Below are positions 41,749 through 52,665 of a stretch of 64,000 nucleotides of DNA, piece after piece (position 1 is the stretch's first letter; each line of letters begins with the position of its first letter). The notes below the pieces were generated by a model, which was not told where the DNA came from, did not search any database, and saw nothing but the letters and a program-made list of their open reading frames with translations. The translations under genes were made by a program, and so were the position numbers. Source of the DNA: Nitrosospira multiformis (lineage in GTDB: Bacteria; Pseudomonadota; Gammaproteobacteria; Burkholderiales; Nitrosomonadaceae); NCBI RefSeq assembly GCF_900111585.1, contig NZ_FOHI01000002.1:310001-374000 (forward strand), written 5' to 3'.

Positions 41749-41785
41749 GAGGAGGCTGAGGCAAAAACGCCTGGCCTCCTCTTTT
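41749..41785 (+). terminator. Terminator or attenuator between rplT and pheS
   Basis: GAGGAGGCTGAGGC and GCCTGGCCTCCTC pair with a small internal mismatch around AAAAAC and are followed by TTTT. Its position, ending 36 bases before pheS, also fits attenuation of pheST, but no Phe-rich leader peptide was seen. Confidence 0.75.
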
Positions 41786-41821
41786 CATATGCAGCGTCCC
41801 ATTGATCAAACTGTTATTTGA

Positions 41822-42856
<1,035 letters not shown>

Positions 42857-43057
42857 AACCTCAAATCAGGAATATAAAAAGAAAAAATATAAAAAATCCC
42901 CAAGAAAAATAATGCATGGTGATATGCGACGGGATTCAGATCCCTTAAGAGGGACTGCGGAGCGATCTTTAGTCGCAGGTCAGTGTATGAGAAGAGCATC
43001 CAAAGCTGAATACAAGACCCTGCATGACGTTCATTTCTCTGCTGAACGGTAAAATTT

Positions 43058-45436
43058 ATGAAATTTTCAGAAAACTGGCTGCGTACCTTTGTAAACCCTC
43101 CCTTGTCGACGCGTGATCTTGCCCATGCGCTGACGATGGCAGGACTGGAAGTCGAGAGCATCGAGCCGGTCGCGCCAGCCTTTGAAAAGGTGGTGGTAGC
43201 GGAAGTGGTATCGGTTCAGAAACATCCTGATGCGGATCATCTTCAGGTTTGCGAGGTGAAGGCCGATACCACAGGAAATGATGAGCCCTTGCAAATTGTC
43301 TGCGGCGCCGCCAATGTTCGCGCCGGTATAAAGGTGCCATGCGCTCTTCCAGGAGCGCAATTGCCGGGCATGACCATAAAGCAGACCAGGATACGCGGAG
43401 TCGAATCCACGGGAATGTTGTGTTCAGCCAAAGAACTAGGATTGGAGGATACTTCGTCCGGCCTGTTGCTGCTTTCGCCCGATGCGCCGGTAGGAACAGA
43501 TTTTCGGGCGTATTACGACCTCGAGGACAACCTTCTCGCTCTCAAACTCACGCCGAACCGCGGCGATTGCCTGGGATTATCCGGCATAGCGAGAGAAGTG
43601 GCGGCAATTACTTCCCAAAATCTCCAATCCGTCGAAATCAAGCCTGTGTCAGCACAGATCGCCGAAACCCTGGCAATCCATGTGGACGCGGCTGTCGCCT
43701 GTCCACTCTACTGTGGTCGGGTAGTACGTGGCATTTCTCTTGATGTCGTTACCCCGCAATGGATGGTGCAGCGACTGGAACGCAGTGGGTTGCGCGCTAT
43801 CAACGCTGTGGTGGATGTGACCAATTATGTCATGCTGGAGACTGGCCAGCCCCTGCATGCTTTTGATCTTGCAAGGATACAGGGTGGTCTCGCCGGTTCC
43901 ATTCACATCAGGTTCGCCAGCCCGGGGGAAAGTATCGAATTGCTGAATGGCGAGAATCTTGTGCTGCAACCCGATATGCTGGTTATCGCAGATGAGACCA
44001 AGCCGCTGGCGCTCGCAGGTATCATGGGTGGGAATGAAAGCGGGGTCACCTCAGGGGCCGTCGACTTGTTTCTGGAGAGCGCTTTTTTCAGCCCCGACGT
44101 TATCGCCGGCAAATCCTTCTTGCTTGGGTTCAGCTCGGATTCGGCCTATCGTTTTGAACGCGGCGTCGATTTTGGCGCCACGCGCGCAGCAATGGAGCGC
44201 GCAACTGACCTGATTCTGAATATCTGCGGGGGCAGGGCCGGACCAGTTACTGAACTCCGTGGAAGCTTGCCAACGCGTGATCCCATCCGGCTGGGTCTGG
44301 AGCGAGTCGGACGAGTGTTGGGTGTAGAGCTGGATGAAGGCCGCGTAGCGGAGCTGTTGCACCGACTGCAGTTCGGTTTTTTGAATACAGACGCAGTATT
44401 TTACGTGACGCCTCCCACTTACCGATTCGATCTTGCCATAGAAGAAGATCTGATCGAGGAGTTGGCGCGTATGTACGGATACAACCGTATAGCTGCAACC
44501 ATGCCGCGAGCGAAACTCGACATACTTTCTGCGCCCGAGACCCGGCGAACGCAATCAAGCCTGCGACAAATTCTAGTGGCGCGGGATTACCAGGAAGTCA
44601 TCAATTATGCTTTCGTCGAGACCTCGTGGGAAACGGAGCTGGCGGGTAACAGGACGCCTATCGCGTTGAAAAACCCTTTGTCCAATCAATTGGCGGTGAT
44701 GCGCAGCAGCCTTTGGGGGGGACTCATCTCTAATCTTCAGTTCAATCTCAACCGTAAACAATCCAGGATTCGCCTGTTTGAAATCGGCGGTTGTTTCCAG
44801 AAAGATGGGCAGAGCTACTCGCAACAGGAAAAGCTGGCAGGACTCTGCTATGGGGATGTCGTGGAGGAACAGTGGGGCTTGCCTGCCCGTCCCGTGGATT
44901 TCTATGATGCAAAAGCCGATATTGAGGCGCTGTTGTGGCCAGGGGAGCTTGGAGCCGCTGCCGTGCGTCATCCAGCCCTGCATCCGGGCAAGTCCGCGGA
45001 GATTTCCATAGATGGCCGTATTGGCGGTTTTCTGGGGGAGCTTCACCCCCGCTGGCAACAGAAGCTGGGTTTGGCTCGATCCGTCGTCCTGTTCGAATTG
45101 AATATGGATGTCCTGCTGGCCCGAACGCTGCCAAAGGCTTCAGAAATTTCCAAGTATCCCCTGATCCGGCGCGATATCGCTGTGCTCGTGCCGAAGGATG
45201 TCAGCGTGCAGGCGATTCTGGACAGCATGCGGAGCGAGAAATTATCCATCATTTCTGAAATTGCGCTCTTTGATGTATACCAGGGGAAAGGGGTGGAAAG
45301 CGACAAAAAAAGTCTTGCATTCCGTATGTTATTACAAGATACTGAAAAAACTTTAACTGACGCACAAGCTGATCAGGTAGTCGCAAAACTGGTAAGTGTT
45401 CTTGAAAACAGGTTTGGAGCAAGACTGCGCAGTTGA
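43058..45436 (+). CDS. pheT: Phenylalanyl-tRNA synthetase beta subunit
   Basis: A 792-residue subunit with an N-terminal tRNA-binding OB fold (about residues 40-150, VQKHPDADHLQVCEV), the B3/B4 editing domain, B5 domains, a catalytic-like core, and a C-terminal ferredoxin-fold anticodon-binding domain (SKYPLIRRDIAVLVP to the end). It starts MKFSENWLRTFVNPP, typical of the family, and is followed after 50 bases by ihfA, the conserved pheT-ihfA pairing. Confidence 0.97.
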   Translation: MKFSENWLRTFVNPPLSTRDLAHALTMAGLEVESIEPVAPAFEKVVVAEVVSVQKHPDADHLQVCEVKADTTGNDEPLQIVCGAANVRAGIKVPCALPGAQLPGMTIKQTRIRGVESTGMLCSAKELGLEDTSSGLLLLSPDAPVGTDFRAYYDLEDNLLALKLTPNRGDCLGLSGIAREVAAITSQNLQSVEIKPVSAQIAETLAIHVDAAVACPLYCGRVVRGISLDVVTPQWMVQRLERSGLRAINAVVDVTNYVMLETGQPLHAFDLARIQGGLAGSIHIRFASPGESIELLNGENLVLQPDMLVIADETKPLALAGIMGGNESGVTSGAVDLFLESAFFSPDVIAGKSFLLGFSSDSAYRFERGVDFGATRAAMERATDLILNICGGRAGPVTELRGSLPTRDPIRLGLERVGRVLGVELDEGRVAELLHRLQFGFLNTDAVFYVTPPTYRFDLAIEEDLIEELARMYGYNRIAATMPRAKLDILSAPETRRTQSSLRQILVARDYQEVINYAFVETSWETELAGNRTPIALKNPLSNQLAVMRSSLWGGLISNLQFNLNRKQSRIRLFEIGGCFQKDGQSYSQQEKLAGLCYGDVVEEQWGLPARPVDFYDAKADIEALLWPGELGAAAVRHPALHPGKSAEISIDGRIGGFLGELHPRWQQKLGLARSVVLFELNMDVLLARTLPKASEISKYPLIRRDIAVLVPKDVSVQAILDSMRSEKLSIISEIALFDVYQGKGVESDKKSLAFRMLLQDTEKTLTDAQADQVVAKLVSVLENRFGARLRS

Positions 45437-45486
45437 CCAGAAGATAGAGCACGATGTTTGAGAGTAATAAAAGTGAGAGGGAGACT

Positions 45487-45792
45487 ATGACCTTAACAAA
45501 GGCCGAGCTGGCGGATTTGCTCTTTGAAAAAGTCGGTTTCAACAAACGCGAAGCCAAGGACATGGTGGAGTCTTTTTACGAAGAGGTTCGCATTGCGCTG
45601 CAAAATGGCGACGGCGTCAAGCTATCGGGATTCGGTAATTTCCAGTTACGCGACAAGCCCCAGCGTCCCGGCCGAAATCCCAAAACAGGCGAAGAAATTC
45701 CTATCACCGCCCGCAGGGTAGTTACTTTCCACGCAAGCCAGAAACTGAAGGCGATGGTTGAAAAGAATCAGCATGGCAAAGATAACGCCTGA
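45487..45792 (+). CDS. ihfA: Integration host factor subunit alpha
   Basis: A 101-residue HU/IHF-family DNA-bending protein. Hallmarks: [24 protein letters not shown], the GNF motif [25 protein letters not shown] with the intercalating Pro on the beta-arm, and [13 protein letters not shown]. The start follows AGGGAGAC and matches other IhfA N-termini; the frame extends 11 codons upstream without support. It overlaps the next gene by 20 bases. Confidence 0.97.
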   Translation: MTLTKAELADLLFEKVGFNKREAKDMVESFYEEVRIALQNGDGVKLSGFGNFQLRDKPQRPGRNPKTGEEIPITARRVVTFHASQKLKAMVEKNQHGKDNA

Positions 45793-46138
45793 TACTGCGC
45801 TTACCCCTATTCCCGCCAAACGCTATTTCACGATTGGAGAAGTAAGCGAACTATGCGGTGTGAAGCCACATGTATTGCGTTACTGGGAACAGGAGTTTAC
45901 GCAACTGAAACCAGTCAAGCGCCGGGGCAATCGGCGCTACTATCAACACCACGAAGTGCTGCTGATTCGCCGCATTCGGGAGTTGCTCTATGAGCAGGGC
46001 TTTACCATCCATGGCGCACGCGCGCGCCTGGGACAGGGTTTTGTCAATCCCCTGCCGGTTGTCACACTTTCCTCATCTATCGATCTAGCGTCGCTACGTA
46101 GCGAGATCCAGGATGTACTGGCGTTGCTTCGCTCCTGA
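45773..46138 (+). CDS. MerR-family transcriptional regulator
   Basis: A 121-residue protein with an N-terminal MerR winged helix ([27 protein letters not shown], then [37 protein letters not shown]) and a short C-terminal coiled-coil-like end ([15 protein letters not shown]). No metal-binding cysteines are seen, so the ligand is unknown. The position directly after, and overlapping, ihfA is conserved in beta- and gammaproteobacteria. The ATG at 45773 is preferred over a TTG at 45758. Confidence 0.93.
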   Translation: MAKITPDTALTPIPAKRYFTIGEVSELCGVKPHVLRYWEQEFTQLKPVKRRGNRRYYQHHEVLLIRRIRELLYEQGFTIHGARARLGQGFVNPLPVVTLSSSIDLASLRSEIQDVLALLRS

Positions 46139-46265
46139 GTGCTCTCTTTTTTCAATTTCATGGACTGCAAGAGGTTGGTAAAGCACTGGCTCACATCCGA
46201 TTGACGTCCATTGAGAACTCCGCAGCTTTCTAACCTTTCGGGTTTATTGTTATAATTCGCCACGT

Positions 46266-46343
<78 letters not shown>

Positions 46344-46435
46344 TCAAGCTTATCAACAAGTACTGTCATGCGCAGTGGAGGTTGAGCGCATCTATCTCCC
46401 CTTTAAGCTGAAACGATCACCTGGGGCATGTTCAA

Positions 46436-47203
46436 ATGCGCATACTGCTCAGTAATGACGATGGGTATTTTGCGCCAGGTCTCGCTTGTCTTGCGGAAGC
46501 GCTTTCCGTCATTGCGGACGTCGTAGTCGTCGCCCCGGAGCGCGACCGAAGCGGCGCCAGCAATTCTCTTACGCTGGACCGGCCTCTCAGTCTTCGTAAA
46601 TCCCACAACGGGTTCTATTACGTCAATGGCACGCCGACAGATTGCGTGCATCTGGCGGTTACAGGCATGCTCGACACCTTGCCTGACATGGTCGTATCCG
46701 GAATCAACGATGGCGCCAACATGGGGGATGACACCATTTATTCCGGGACGGTAGCAGCGGCGACTGAAGGCTTTTTACTTGGTGTACCTTCCCTTGCCAT
46801 TTCGCTCGCTGGTTTTTCGGCCGGAAATTTCCCTACTGCCGCCCGTGTCGCGGCTGAAATAGTGCGTCGCTTTGAAACAGATAAACTTCATGGCCCCGTG
46901 CTGCTGAATATCAATGTACCTGATATCCCGTACGATGAGTTGCAGGGCCTGGAGGTTACACGGCTGGGGCGCCGGCATAAGGCGGAACCCGTAGTAAAGT
47001 ATAAAACCCCACGAGGTGAGACAGTATATTGGGTGGGTGCGGCAGGACCCGCGCAGGATGCCGGAGAGGGAACAGACTTTCTCGCGATTCAGCGCAACCG
47101 TGTATCAGTGACCCCCTTGCAAATCGACCTCACCCGGTATGGGCAGTTGGACGCGGTAAAGGAATGGCTGAATAATCACGCTCTTGTCAGCCCGCGGAGC
47201 TGA
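46436..47203 (+). CDS. surE: 5'/3'-nucleotidase SurE
   Basis: A 255-residue metal-dependent phosphatase acting on nucleoside monophosphates and implicated in stationary-phase survival. The N-terminal metal motif is [12 protein letters not shown], and the active-site Asn/Ser lie in [12 protein letters not shown] and [11 protein letters not shown]. Further family blocks include [10 protein letters not shown] and ITPLQ-like [11 protein letters not shown]. It heads the conserved surE-pcm-nlpD-rpoS set. Confidence 0.97.
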   Translation: MRILLSNDDGYFAPGLACLAEALSVIADVVVVAPERDRSGASNSLTLDRPLSLRKSHNGFYYVNGTPTDCVHLAVTGMLDTLPDMVVSGINDGANMGDDTIYSGTVAAATEGFLLGVPSLAISLAGFSAGNFPTAARVAAEIVRRFETDKLHGPVLLNINVPDIPYDELQGLEVTRLGRRHKAEPVVKYKTPRGETVYWVGAAGPAQDAGEGTDFLAIQRNRVSVTPLQIDLTRYGQLDAVKEWLNNHALVSPRS

Positions 47204-47255
47204 AGGCCGTGTTCAAGGCAGATCGGGATTGAACGTTCACCATTCCGGAATCGGC

Positions 47256-47891
47256 ATGACTTCACAGCGGACGCGTGCGCGCATGGTTGAGCGGCTGCGC
47301 ACGCAGGGTGTTACGGATGAAGCAGTGCTCGCGGCCATGATTACCATTCCTCGCCACATCTTTGTGGAGGAAGTACTGGCAAGCCGTGCTTACGACGACG
47401 TCGCGTTGCCGATCAATTTCGAGCAGACGATTTCGAGCCCGTTCACCGTAGCGAGAATGAGTCAGCTGCTGCGCGCAGGTTCCAATCTTGGCAAGGTGCT
47501 TGAGATTGGTACGGGCTCCGGCTACCAGACTGCGATACTGGCGCAGTTCTCCCGGGAAGTCTATTCGGTCGAGCGAATCGGGCCTCTGCTGACGCGCACT
47601 CGCGGACGACTAAGAGAGTTACGCATCAACAATGTGCGCCTGAAGCATGCAGACGGTCTGCTTGGCCTTTCCGAGGCAGCACCGTTTGACGGAATCATTC
47701 TCACGGCTGCAACGCCGCACATACCTCCGGCACTACTTGAACAATTAGCCATTCGTGGCAGAATGGTATTTCCCAGGGGAACCAGTGAGCAAGTTTTGTG
47801 CGTTATCGAACGCAACTTGCAAGGTTATACTGAGACAATACTGGACGAAGTCAAGTTTGTCCCAATGATACCGGGAATCTGGCAGCGTTAG
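47256..47891 (+). CDS. pcm: Protein-L-isoaspartate O-methyltransferase
   Basis: A 211-residue repair enzyme methylating isoaspartyl residues in aged proteins, using SAM. Motif I is VLEIGTGSGYQTAILAQ. The substrate region QTISSPFTVARM precedes it, with PRHIFVEEVL near the start. The ATG at 47256 (MTSQRTRARMVERL) is chosen because it gives the family length and N-terminus. A TTG at 47184 would overlap surE. The gene follows surE closely. Confidence 0.95.
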   Translation: MTSQRTRARMVERLRTQGVTDEAVLAAMITIPRHIFVEEVLASRAYDDVALPINFEQTISSPFTVARMSQLLRAGSNLGKVLEIGTGSGYQTAILAQFSREVYSVERIGPLLTRTRGRLRELRINNVRLKHADGLLGLSEAAPFDGIILTAATPHIPPALLEQLAIRGRMVFPRGTSEQVLCVIERNLQGYTETILDEVKFVPMIPGIWQR

Positions 47892-47930
47892 GAAACCGCA
47901 ACGATATCGAGCAAGGGAAACGAGACAACA

Positions 47931-49013
47931 ATGAGCGCTACACGAATCAGGGATATGAGTCTGAACAGTAATCTTTCCGGTCTTGGAGAAGATCTTCCTC
48001 GCACATTTTTCGCGCAGCGGCATCTTGTCCCATACTGTCTGTCCCTCGCATTATGCTTGCTGATTGCCGGTTGTTCATCCACGCCTCGTCAGGGGCCCAT
48101 GAGTAACAAGGCCGTGCCGGACCGGCAAAAAAATGGCGTTTCAACATCCCCTCAACCTCAGCGACCTGGCGTGCATATCGTTCGCAGAGGAGACACGCTC
48201 TACAGCATTGCGACGAGCAATAATATTAATCCCAGGGATTTGGCGGCGTGGAACAACATCCCTGATCCAGGCGCAATCCGGATTGGCCAGGAAATCTTTT
48301 TATCCCGACCCGAGGGGCCGGTAGCGGCACAACCAACCCTGTTCGCCATTCAGGAGGCCGCCCCATCTTCGTCCGTAGTAGCGCCAGTATCGCCGGCACA
48401 AACCAGACAAGACAGTATGCCGATGCCGGAAGCAAGACAACCGGTCCCGGTGGGGAAGGTGAAAACAGAACCAAAGGCGTTCAAGCTGCCTTACTCGGAA
48501 CAGGCCCTTGCGCAGGTGAAAAGCCAGGCGGATGCAGCTCTGCCGGTAACGGTGGTAAAAGTCACGCCGGCTATCGAAAAAACTACGCCCGCCGAAATCA
48601 GCACGATTTCCATTCCTCCGTCGGAAGCTGTCAGAAATAATGCCCATGGCGAATGGGTATGGCCCGCCAAAGGCAGGGTATCCGACCTCTTCTCGGAAAG
48701 CACCAAAGGCATCGATATCGTCGGGATGAAAGGACAAACGGTAGCCGCGTCCGCAGGAGGGAAAGTGGTTTATAGCGGCGAGGGCCTACGCGGGTACGGC
48801 AAACTGATCATTATCAAGCATAGCGATACCTATCTCAGCGCTTATGCACATAACAGCAAGCTCCTTGTGAAAGAAGGGGAGACGGTGATCAAAGGACAGA
48901 AAATTGCTGAGATGGGAAGCACGGACGCTGGTCTTGTCAAGCTCCATTTCGAAATTCGGAAGAATGGCAAGCCGGTCGATCCTCTGAAATATTTGCCGGG
49001 TATTTCCGGATGA
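47931..49013 (+). CDS. nlpD: Lipoprotein NlpD, LysM and degenerate LytM domains
   Basis: A 360-residue outer-membrane lipoprotein that activates cell-separation amidase in its relatives. The lipobox LLIAGC (Cys about residue 48) follows an unusually long N-terminal stretch, so initiation at the later Met (MSLNSNLSG, residue 9) is possible. A LysM domain (about residues 80-125, VHIVRRGDTLYSIATSNNIN) and a C-terminal M23/LytM fold (about 245-355) are separated by a low-complexity linker. The first zinc-ligand His of active LytM enzymes is missing (STKGIDI), consistent with a regulator rather than an enzyme. It precedes rpoS by 15 bases. Confidence 0.93.
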   Translation: MSATRIRDMSLNSNLSGLGEDLPRTFFAQRHLVPYCLSLALCLLIAGCSSTPRQGPMSNKAVPDRQKNGVSTSPQPQRPGVHIVRRGDTLYSIATSNNINPRDLAAWNNIPDPGAIRIGQEIFLSRPEGPVAAQPTLFAIQEAAPSSSVVAPVSPAQTRQDSMPMPEARQPVPVGKVKTEPKAFKLPYSEQALAQVKSQADAALPVTVVKVTPAIEKTTPAEISTISIPPSEAVRNNAHGEWVWPAKGRVSDLFSESTKGIDIVGMKGQTVAASAGGKVVYSGEGLRGYGKLIIIKHSDTYLSAYAHNSKLLVKEGETVIKGQKIAEMGSTDAGLVKLHFEIRKNGKPVDPLKYLPGISG

Positions 49014-49028
49014 ATTGAGGATGAGCTC

Positions 49029-49982
49029 ATGATGAATCAGCAAGAATACACTGACGAAGAAGAACTCTTCGAGAAGGAGGATTCACTGGAGCAGGATGAT
49101 GGGGCTGTCGACACGCCCTCCAGCACAATAACGGACACATCCAACGACTTTCTATTGACCGATGTTACTCAAATCTATTTCAACGAGATTGGTCATAACG
49201 CCCTGCTGACCGCGAAGGAAGAAGGGGAATTGACTCGTCGCGTCAGACAGAACGATTTTGCCGCACGGCAAAAAATGATTGAGTGTAATTTGCGACTGGT
49301 GGTCAATATAGCAAAACATTACACTAATCATGGCGTCGCCCTGCTCGATCTGATAGAAGAAGGCAACATGGGGATGATGCACGCTCTTGATAAATTCGAT
49401 CCGGAACGAGGATTCCGTTTTTCGACCTATGCGACTTGGTGGATACGACAGAATATCGAGCGTTGCATCATGAATCAGTCGCGGACCATTCGTCTTCCGG
49501 TCCATGTCATCAAGGATTTGAACATCATATTGCAGGCTGCCCGCCACCTTGAAGCACATACGGGAAAAGACCCCAAAGCGGAGGATGTCGCCCATCTGCT
49601 GGGGCGGACGGTCAAGGAAGTGCAAAGAATGTTGTCTTTGAACCAGAGCATGATGTCACTGGACGCGCCGCTCGATGTTGATCCCTTGCTGTCAATCGGT
49701 GATGCAATTGCAGATGACCAGAGTCCCGGCCCCGATCTTATGTGGGAGCAGTCCGAGATAAAAGGTCGCGTACAGGATTGGTTAAACCGGTTAAATGATA
49801 AACAGCGCTATATAATCGAGCAGCGCTACGGGCTCAACGGTTATGAAACCCAGACCCTGGAGCAGCTGGCTGCAAGTCTCGATCTTACACGCGAACGCGT
49901 GCGCCAGATTCAACTGGAAGCGCTGCAAACCTTGCGCATGATACTGAGGTGCGAAGGCGTATCGAAGGACGGCGTATTTTGA
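49029..49982 (+). CDS. rpoS: RNA polymerase sigma factor RpoS (sigma-38)
   Basis: A 317-residue group 2 sigma factor of stationary phase and general stress. An acidic N-terminal region is followed by region 1.2 ([22 protein letters not shown]), region 2 ([36 protein letters not shown] in two parts), region 3 and region 4 ([18 protein letters not shown]). ATG-ATG starts at 49029 with GAGGAT upstream. The upstream neighbour nlpD commonly carries the main rpoS promoter within its coding sequence; I could not locate one here. Confidence 0.97.
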   Translation: MMNQQEYTDEEELFEKEDSLEQDDGAVDTPSSTITDTSNDFLLTDVTQIYFNEIGHNALLTAKEEGELTRRVRQNDFAARQKMIECNLRLVVNIAKHYTNHGVALLDLIEEGNMGMMHALDKFDPERGFRFSTYATWWIRQNIERCIMNQSRTIRLPVHVIKDLNIILQAARHLEAHTGKDPKAEDVAHLLGRTVKEVQRMLSLNQSMMSLDAPLDVDPLLSIGDAIADDQSPGPDLMWEQSEIKGRVQDWLNRLNDKQRYIIEQRYGLNGYETQTLEQLAASLDLTRERVRQIQLEALQTLRMILRCEGVSKDGVF

Positions 49983-50377
49983 GGAACCGCTGATCAGATC
50001 TTCCGTAGCGCGCATTGCGCCACTGGAGGATTTATTCAGCGGCCCCTTAAGTTTTCAACCTCCTGGAGTCTTCAACCCCAGGCAATCAACACTGGTTTGA
50101 TCGCTTTGGCGACAAACTTTCATTTTACAAATCATTTCACCGATCCCGTTCGGTTTGGATTGGTTTAAACTCTTTGGTTTAAACTTTGATTACTGAACTT
50201 ATAACATTCATGCTTGTCTAAAGTACGGGATATACTTGAGGTTTGGGCTGCTCGCCAAACCATTTCCGCGTAAGTAAGGTTAAATGTAATCCCGCTTTCG
50301 AATATGAATCAGAGCTAAGTCCCGGCATCGCCTTTTGCGATGAAATTCTCACTTTCCAAGATATCACAATCACCGCC
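49983..50377. other. Intergenic region between rpoS and the truncated haemoglobin gene
   Basis: This 395-base gap contains an imperfect hairpin just after rpoS (CCGCTGA...TCAGCGG, about 49985-50043), possibly its terminator, and a tandem 12-base repeat at 50160-50185. A longer frame in phase with the haemoglobin gene starts at 50243 but lacks family similarity. Confidence 0.55.
50160..50185 (+). repeat. Tandem TTGGTTTAAACT repeats
   Basis: Two exact copies of TTGGTTTAAACT (50160-50171 and 50174-50185), each with a TTTAAA core, lie about 190 bases before the truncated haemoglobin gene. They could be paired binding sites for a regulator. Confidence 0.6.
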
Positions 50378-50803
50378 ATGTCTGAACCACAATTCTTTGC
50401 TCCCGATCCGGGCCTGTGTACAGAAGAAGAGATTTCCTATCTAGTTCATACGTTTTATGCAACGGCCAGAAAGGATTCGCTGCTCGGTCCGATCTTCGAG
50501 GCTCATGTTACTGACTGGGACGCGCATTTCGTGCAGATGATCAATTTCTGGTCGATGAAGCTGCGGGGAACAAGCAGGTTTCGCGGCGCGCCCATGCCCA
50601 AGCACGTAGCCCTGCCCGGACTGACGCCTGAATTATTCGAACGATGGCTTCAACTTTTTCATCAGACCACGAGCGGGATGGAAAACGCCAATTTACAGTT
50701 CAACGCGGATATGCTGGCGCGGCATATCGGCAGCAGGCTTTGGCTAAGGTATCAAATGGAGCGCTACCCCAACAGGCAGCTGGTGGAACTCTGCGGTGCG
50801 TAG
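50378..50803 (+). CDS. Group III truncated haemoglobin
   Basis: A 141-residue haem protein of the trHbIII type. Visible pattern: DSLLGPIFEAHVTDWDAHF, FWSMKLRGTSRFRG, then PKHVALPGLTPELFERWL with the proximal His (PKH) in the F region, and a C-terminal helix RHIGSRLWLRYQM. Group III globins are linked to oxygen or nitric oxide handling; in an organism exposed to NO, detoxification is a reasonable guess. The start MSEPQFFAPDPG matches family N-termini. Convergent with the FadL-type gene. Confidence 0.9.
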   Translation: MSEPQFFAPDPGLCTEEEISYLVHTFYATARKDSLLGPIFEAHVTDWDAHFVQMINFWSMKLRGTSRFRGAPMPKHVALPGLTPELFERWLQLFHQTTSGMENANLQFNADMLARHIGSRLWLRYQMERYPNRQLVELCGA

Positions 50804-50850
50804 TCCTCACTCTGGGAGTCCCTAACGGATGGTCGGTCGTCCTGACGAAA

Positions 50851-52113
50851 TCAGAAGTGGTGATTGAGTTGAAGGGAAATGATGTGTGCGTCTGTGTTGA
50901 ATGAGCCGCGCACTACCTGAAGCGATGGGTTCGGGAAGGTGGGGCGCTCGATCTCCGCTCCTTTGAAGAACACATGTGAATACCCTACGTCGATCGACGT
51001 TCGTTCGCCAAGTTTTTGGTTGAGACCCACCGCTAACCAGAAACGATCGGAGTCCGGCAGACGTACAGATCGATCCCTGGCGTTACGCACGGGGGATTGG
51101 TCGTAGGCGAACCCGGCGTGGAGTCGAAGGCGGTCCGTATATTGATATTGCGTACCAAGACCCACGCGGAAACTGTCTTCGAATCCCAGCCGTTCATTTG
51201 CGAGAATGGCGCCGGAAGCACGACTCGTGGCGACAATTGCCGGTATGTGGCCCCAGCCTGTCCAGGTCAGGTCTGCAAGCAATCGCAATCGATCGCTCAT
51301 CATGTGAGAGATTGCCAGCGACGCAGTGTTTGGAAGCTCGAGAGCGACCGAAGCGGGAATGACAGTGCCAGGCGCGCTCAGTCGGCCGTCAACCTTCAAA
51401 TCCACCGTTGATCTGTAAGTCAACCCCATGCGCGTGGACGGTGAAAACCGGAACATAACGCCAAGGTTATAGCCAAAGCCTACATCATCCCCTTTCATCT
51501 TTGTTTCAACGTCTACCGGGAGGGGCAGCAGGGATGTTACGGGCACCATGCTGCGCAGATCTGCGTCAAACTTCACGATATTCAAGCCCGCGCCAATCGA
51601 GACATCCTCGCTCAACTGCCAGGCAAAGCTCGGATTGAAATTAATCGCCAATATCTCAGAGAATCTTCCCTGGTAACGGCCAATAAAGGTCTTGTTCCAT
51701 TCCGTGGAGTTGCCAAAGGTGGGGGATACCCCCAATCCGAGGCGGAAGGCGGAACCCAGCGACATGCTCCAGTAAAAAGCGGGAATTGGGGAGAGGCCTC
51801 CGGCCTGGCCGCCATTATCGCCCAAGGGATAGCTGAGGAAAGGACTGCTGCCCGTATTCTTGAATCTCAAAGACCGGATGAGCAGGTTACTCGCTCCGGA
51901 AACATGATGCCCGGGAGCAAGGTAGGTCATGCCAGCCGGATTGAAATAAATCGTGGATGCGTCTTGCGCGACAGCCGCCGCGCCCGCATAGGCGTACCCG
52001 TTTCCGGCCCCATTCTGGTTTTGCAGAGCAAATCCTGCCGCGACAGCGTCATTGGCAACGAACACGGTTCCTGTCAACAGCAAAGGCATCAATAGTAATC
52101 TGGAAGCTTGCAT
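50851..52113 (-). CDS. FadL/TodX-family outer membrane transporter
   Basis: A 420-residue beta-barrel of the OmpP1/FadL/TodX family, which passes hydrophobic molecules such as long-chain fatty acids across the outer membrane. The signal peptide ends at about VAA, and mature protein starts GFALQNQNGAGNGYAYAG, the plug-like N-terminus typical of FadL (NPA box STIYFNPAGMTYL). Many amphipathic strands follow, ending QLNHHF with terminal Phe. Substrate is unknown. Confidence 0.93.
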   Translation of the reverse strand: MQASRLLLMPLLLTGTVFVANDAVAAGFALQNQNGAGNGYAYAGAAAVAQDASTIYFNPAGMTYLAPGHHVSGASNLLIRSLRFKNTGSSPFLSYPLGDNGGQAGGLSPIPAFYWSMSLGSAFRLGLGVSPTFGNSTEWNKTFIGRYQGRFSEILAINFNPSFAWQLSEDVSIGAGLNIVKFDADLRSMVPVTSLLPLPVDVETKMKGDDVGFGYNLGVMFRFSPSTRMGLTYRSTVDLKVDGRLSAPGTVIPASVALELPNTASLAISHMMSDRLRLLADLTWTGWGHIPAIVATSRASGAILANERLGFEDSFRVGLGTQYQYTDRLRLHAGFAYDQSPVRNARDRSVRLPDSDRFWLAVGLNQKLGERTSIDVGYSHVFFKGAEIERPTFPNPSLQVVRGSFNTDAHIISLQLNHHF

Positions 52114-52665
52114 GATTCGGGCCTGCTGATTTGAGAAGTTCTGTTGCTACCGGTTATCGATGCGTGCCTATGTAATCAAGCATAGTCGATATTTCGGTTC
52201 CTGTTAAAAATCCTGCCCTGAGCCTGCCAAAGGAGCACATCCTGGAGCCCGGTATTTGGGACGTGTAATGACAGGTTCCATGATTTTACTGAAAGTATCG
52301 AGAGCTTCGACGCTCCGGATAAAGCCGAGACAGCTTTGGGGAGTAACGGCCATTCGTGGAGTCATTGTTGCGCTCGAGCAATTTGTTTCCACACCTGACT
52401 TGCAAAAGTGACTTGATGCACGGGCAGCGCTGGGTAGGTATTCCTGTTTTCAGATATACTTGCCCTCATAAATATAATTCTCCCTGCAAGTGCATTACGA
52501 AATGGAACTGAAAACTCTGGCTCCGTTTTTATCCGTATCCTCGGCTCTATTTTGCGGGAGATGACCAGTATGTCAGGTATCAGGATGCGCTGATCTCTTG
52601 TCAAAGTTTCAGAGGAAAGCGCGGCACCGATCAAATTTTTATGTCACCACATGGGAGTGAAAACA
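52114..52665. other. Intergenic region upstream of sodB
   Basis: This 552-base gap between the divergent fadL-like gene and sodB holds a dispersed repeat (52212-52233). Short minus frames at 52204-52392 and 52362-52634 have no ribosome binding site or recognisable motif. The sodB promoter is presumably in 52400-52640, but I could not assign it. Confidence 0.5.
52212..52233. repeat. Dispersed repeat fragment, inverted relative to 10328
   Basis: CCTGCCCTGAGCCTGCCAAA is the reverse-complement counterpart of the GGCAGGCTCAG repeat at 10328-10350, sharing most positions. Confidence 0.6.

Noticed and set aside
52362-52634. 90-codon minus-strand frame upstream of sodB
   Set aside because: No signal, domain or ribosome binding site; overlaps the probable sodB promoter region.
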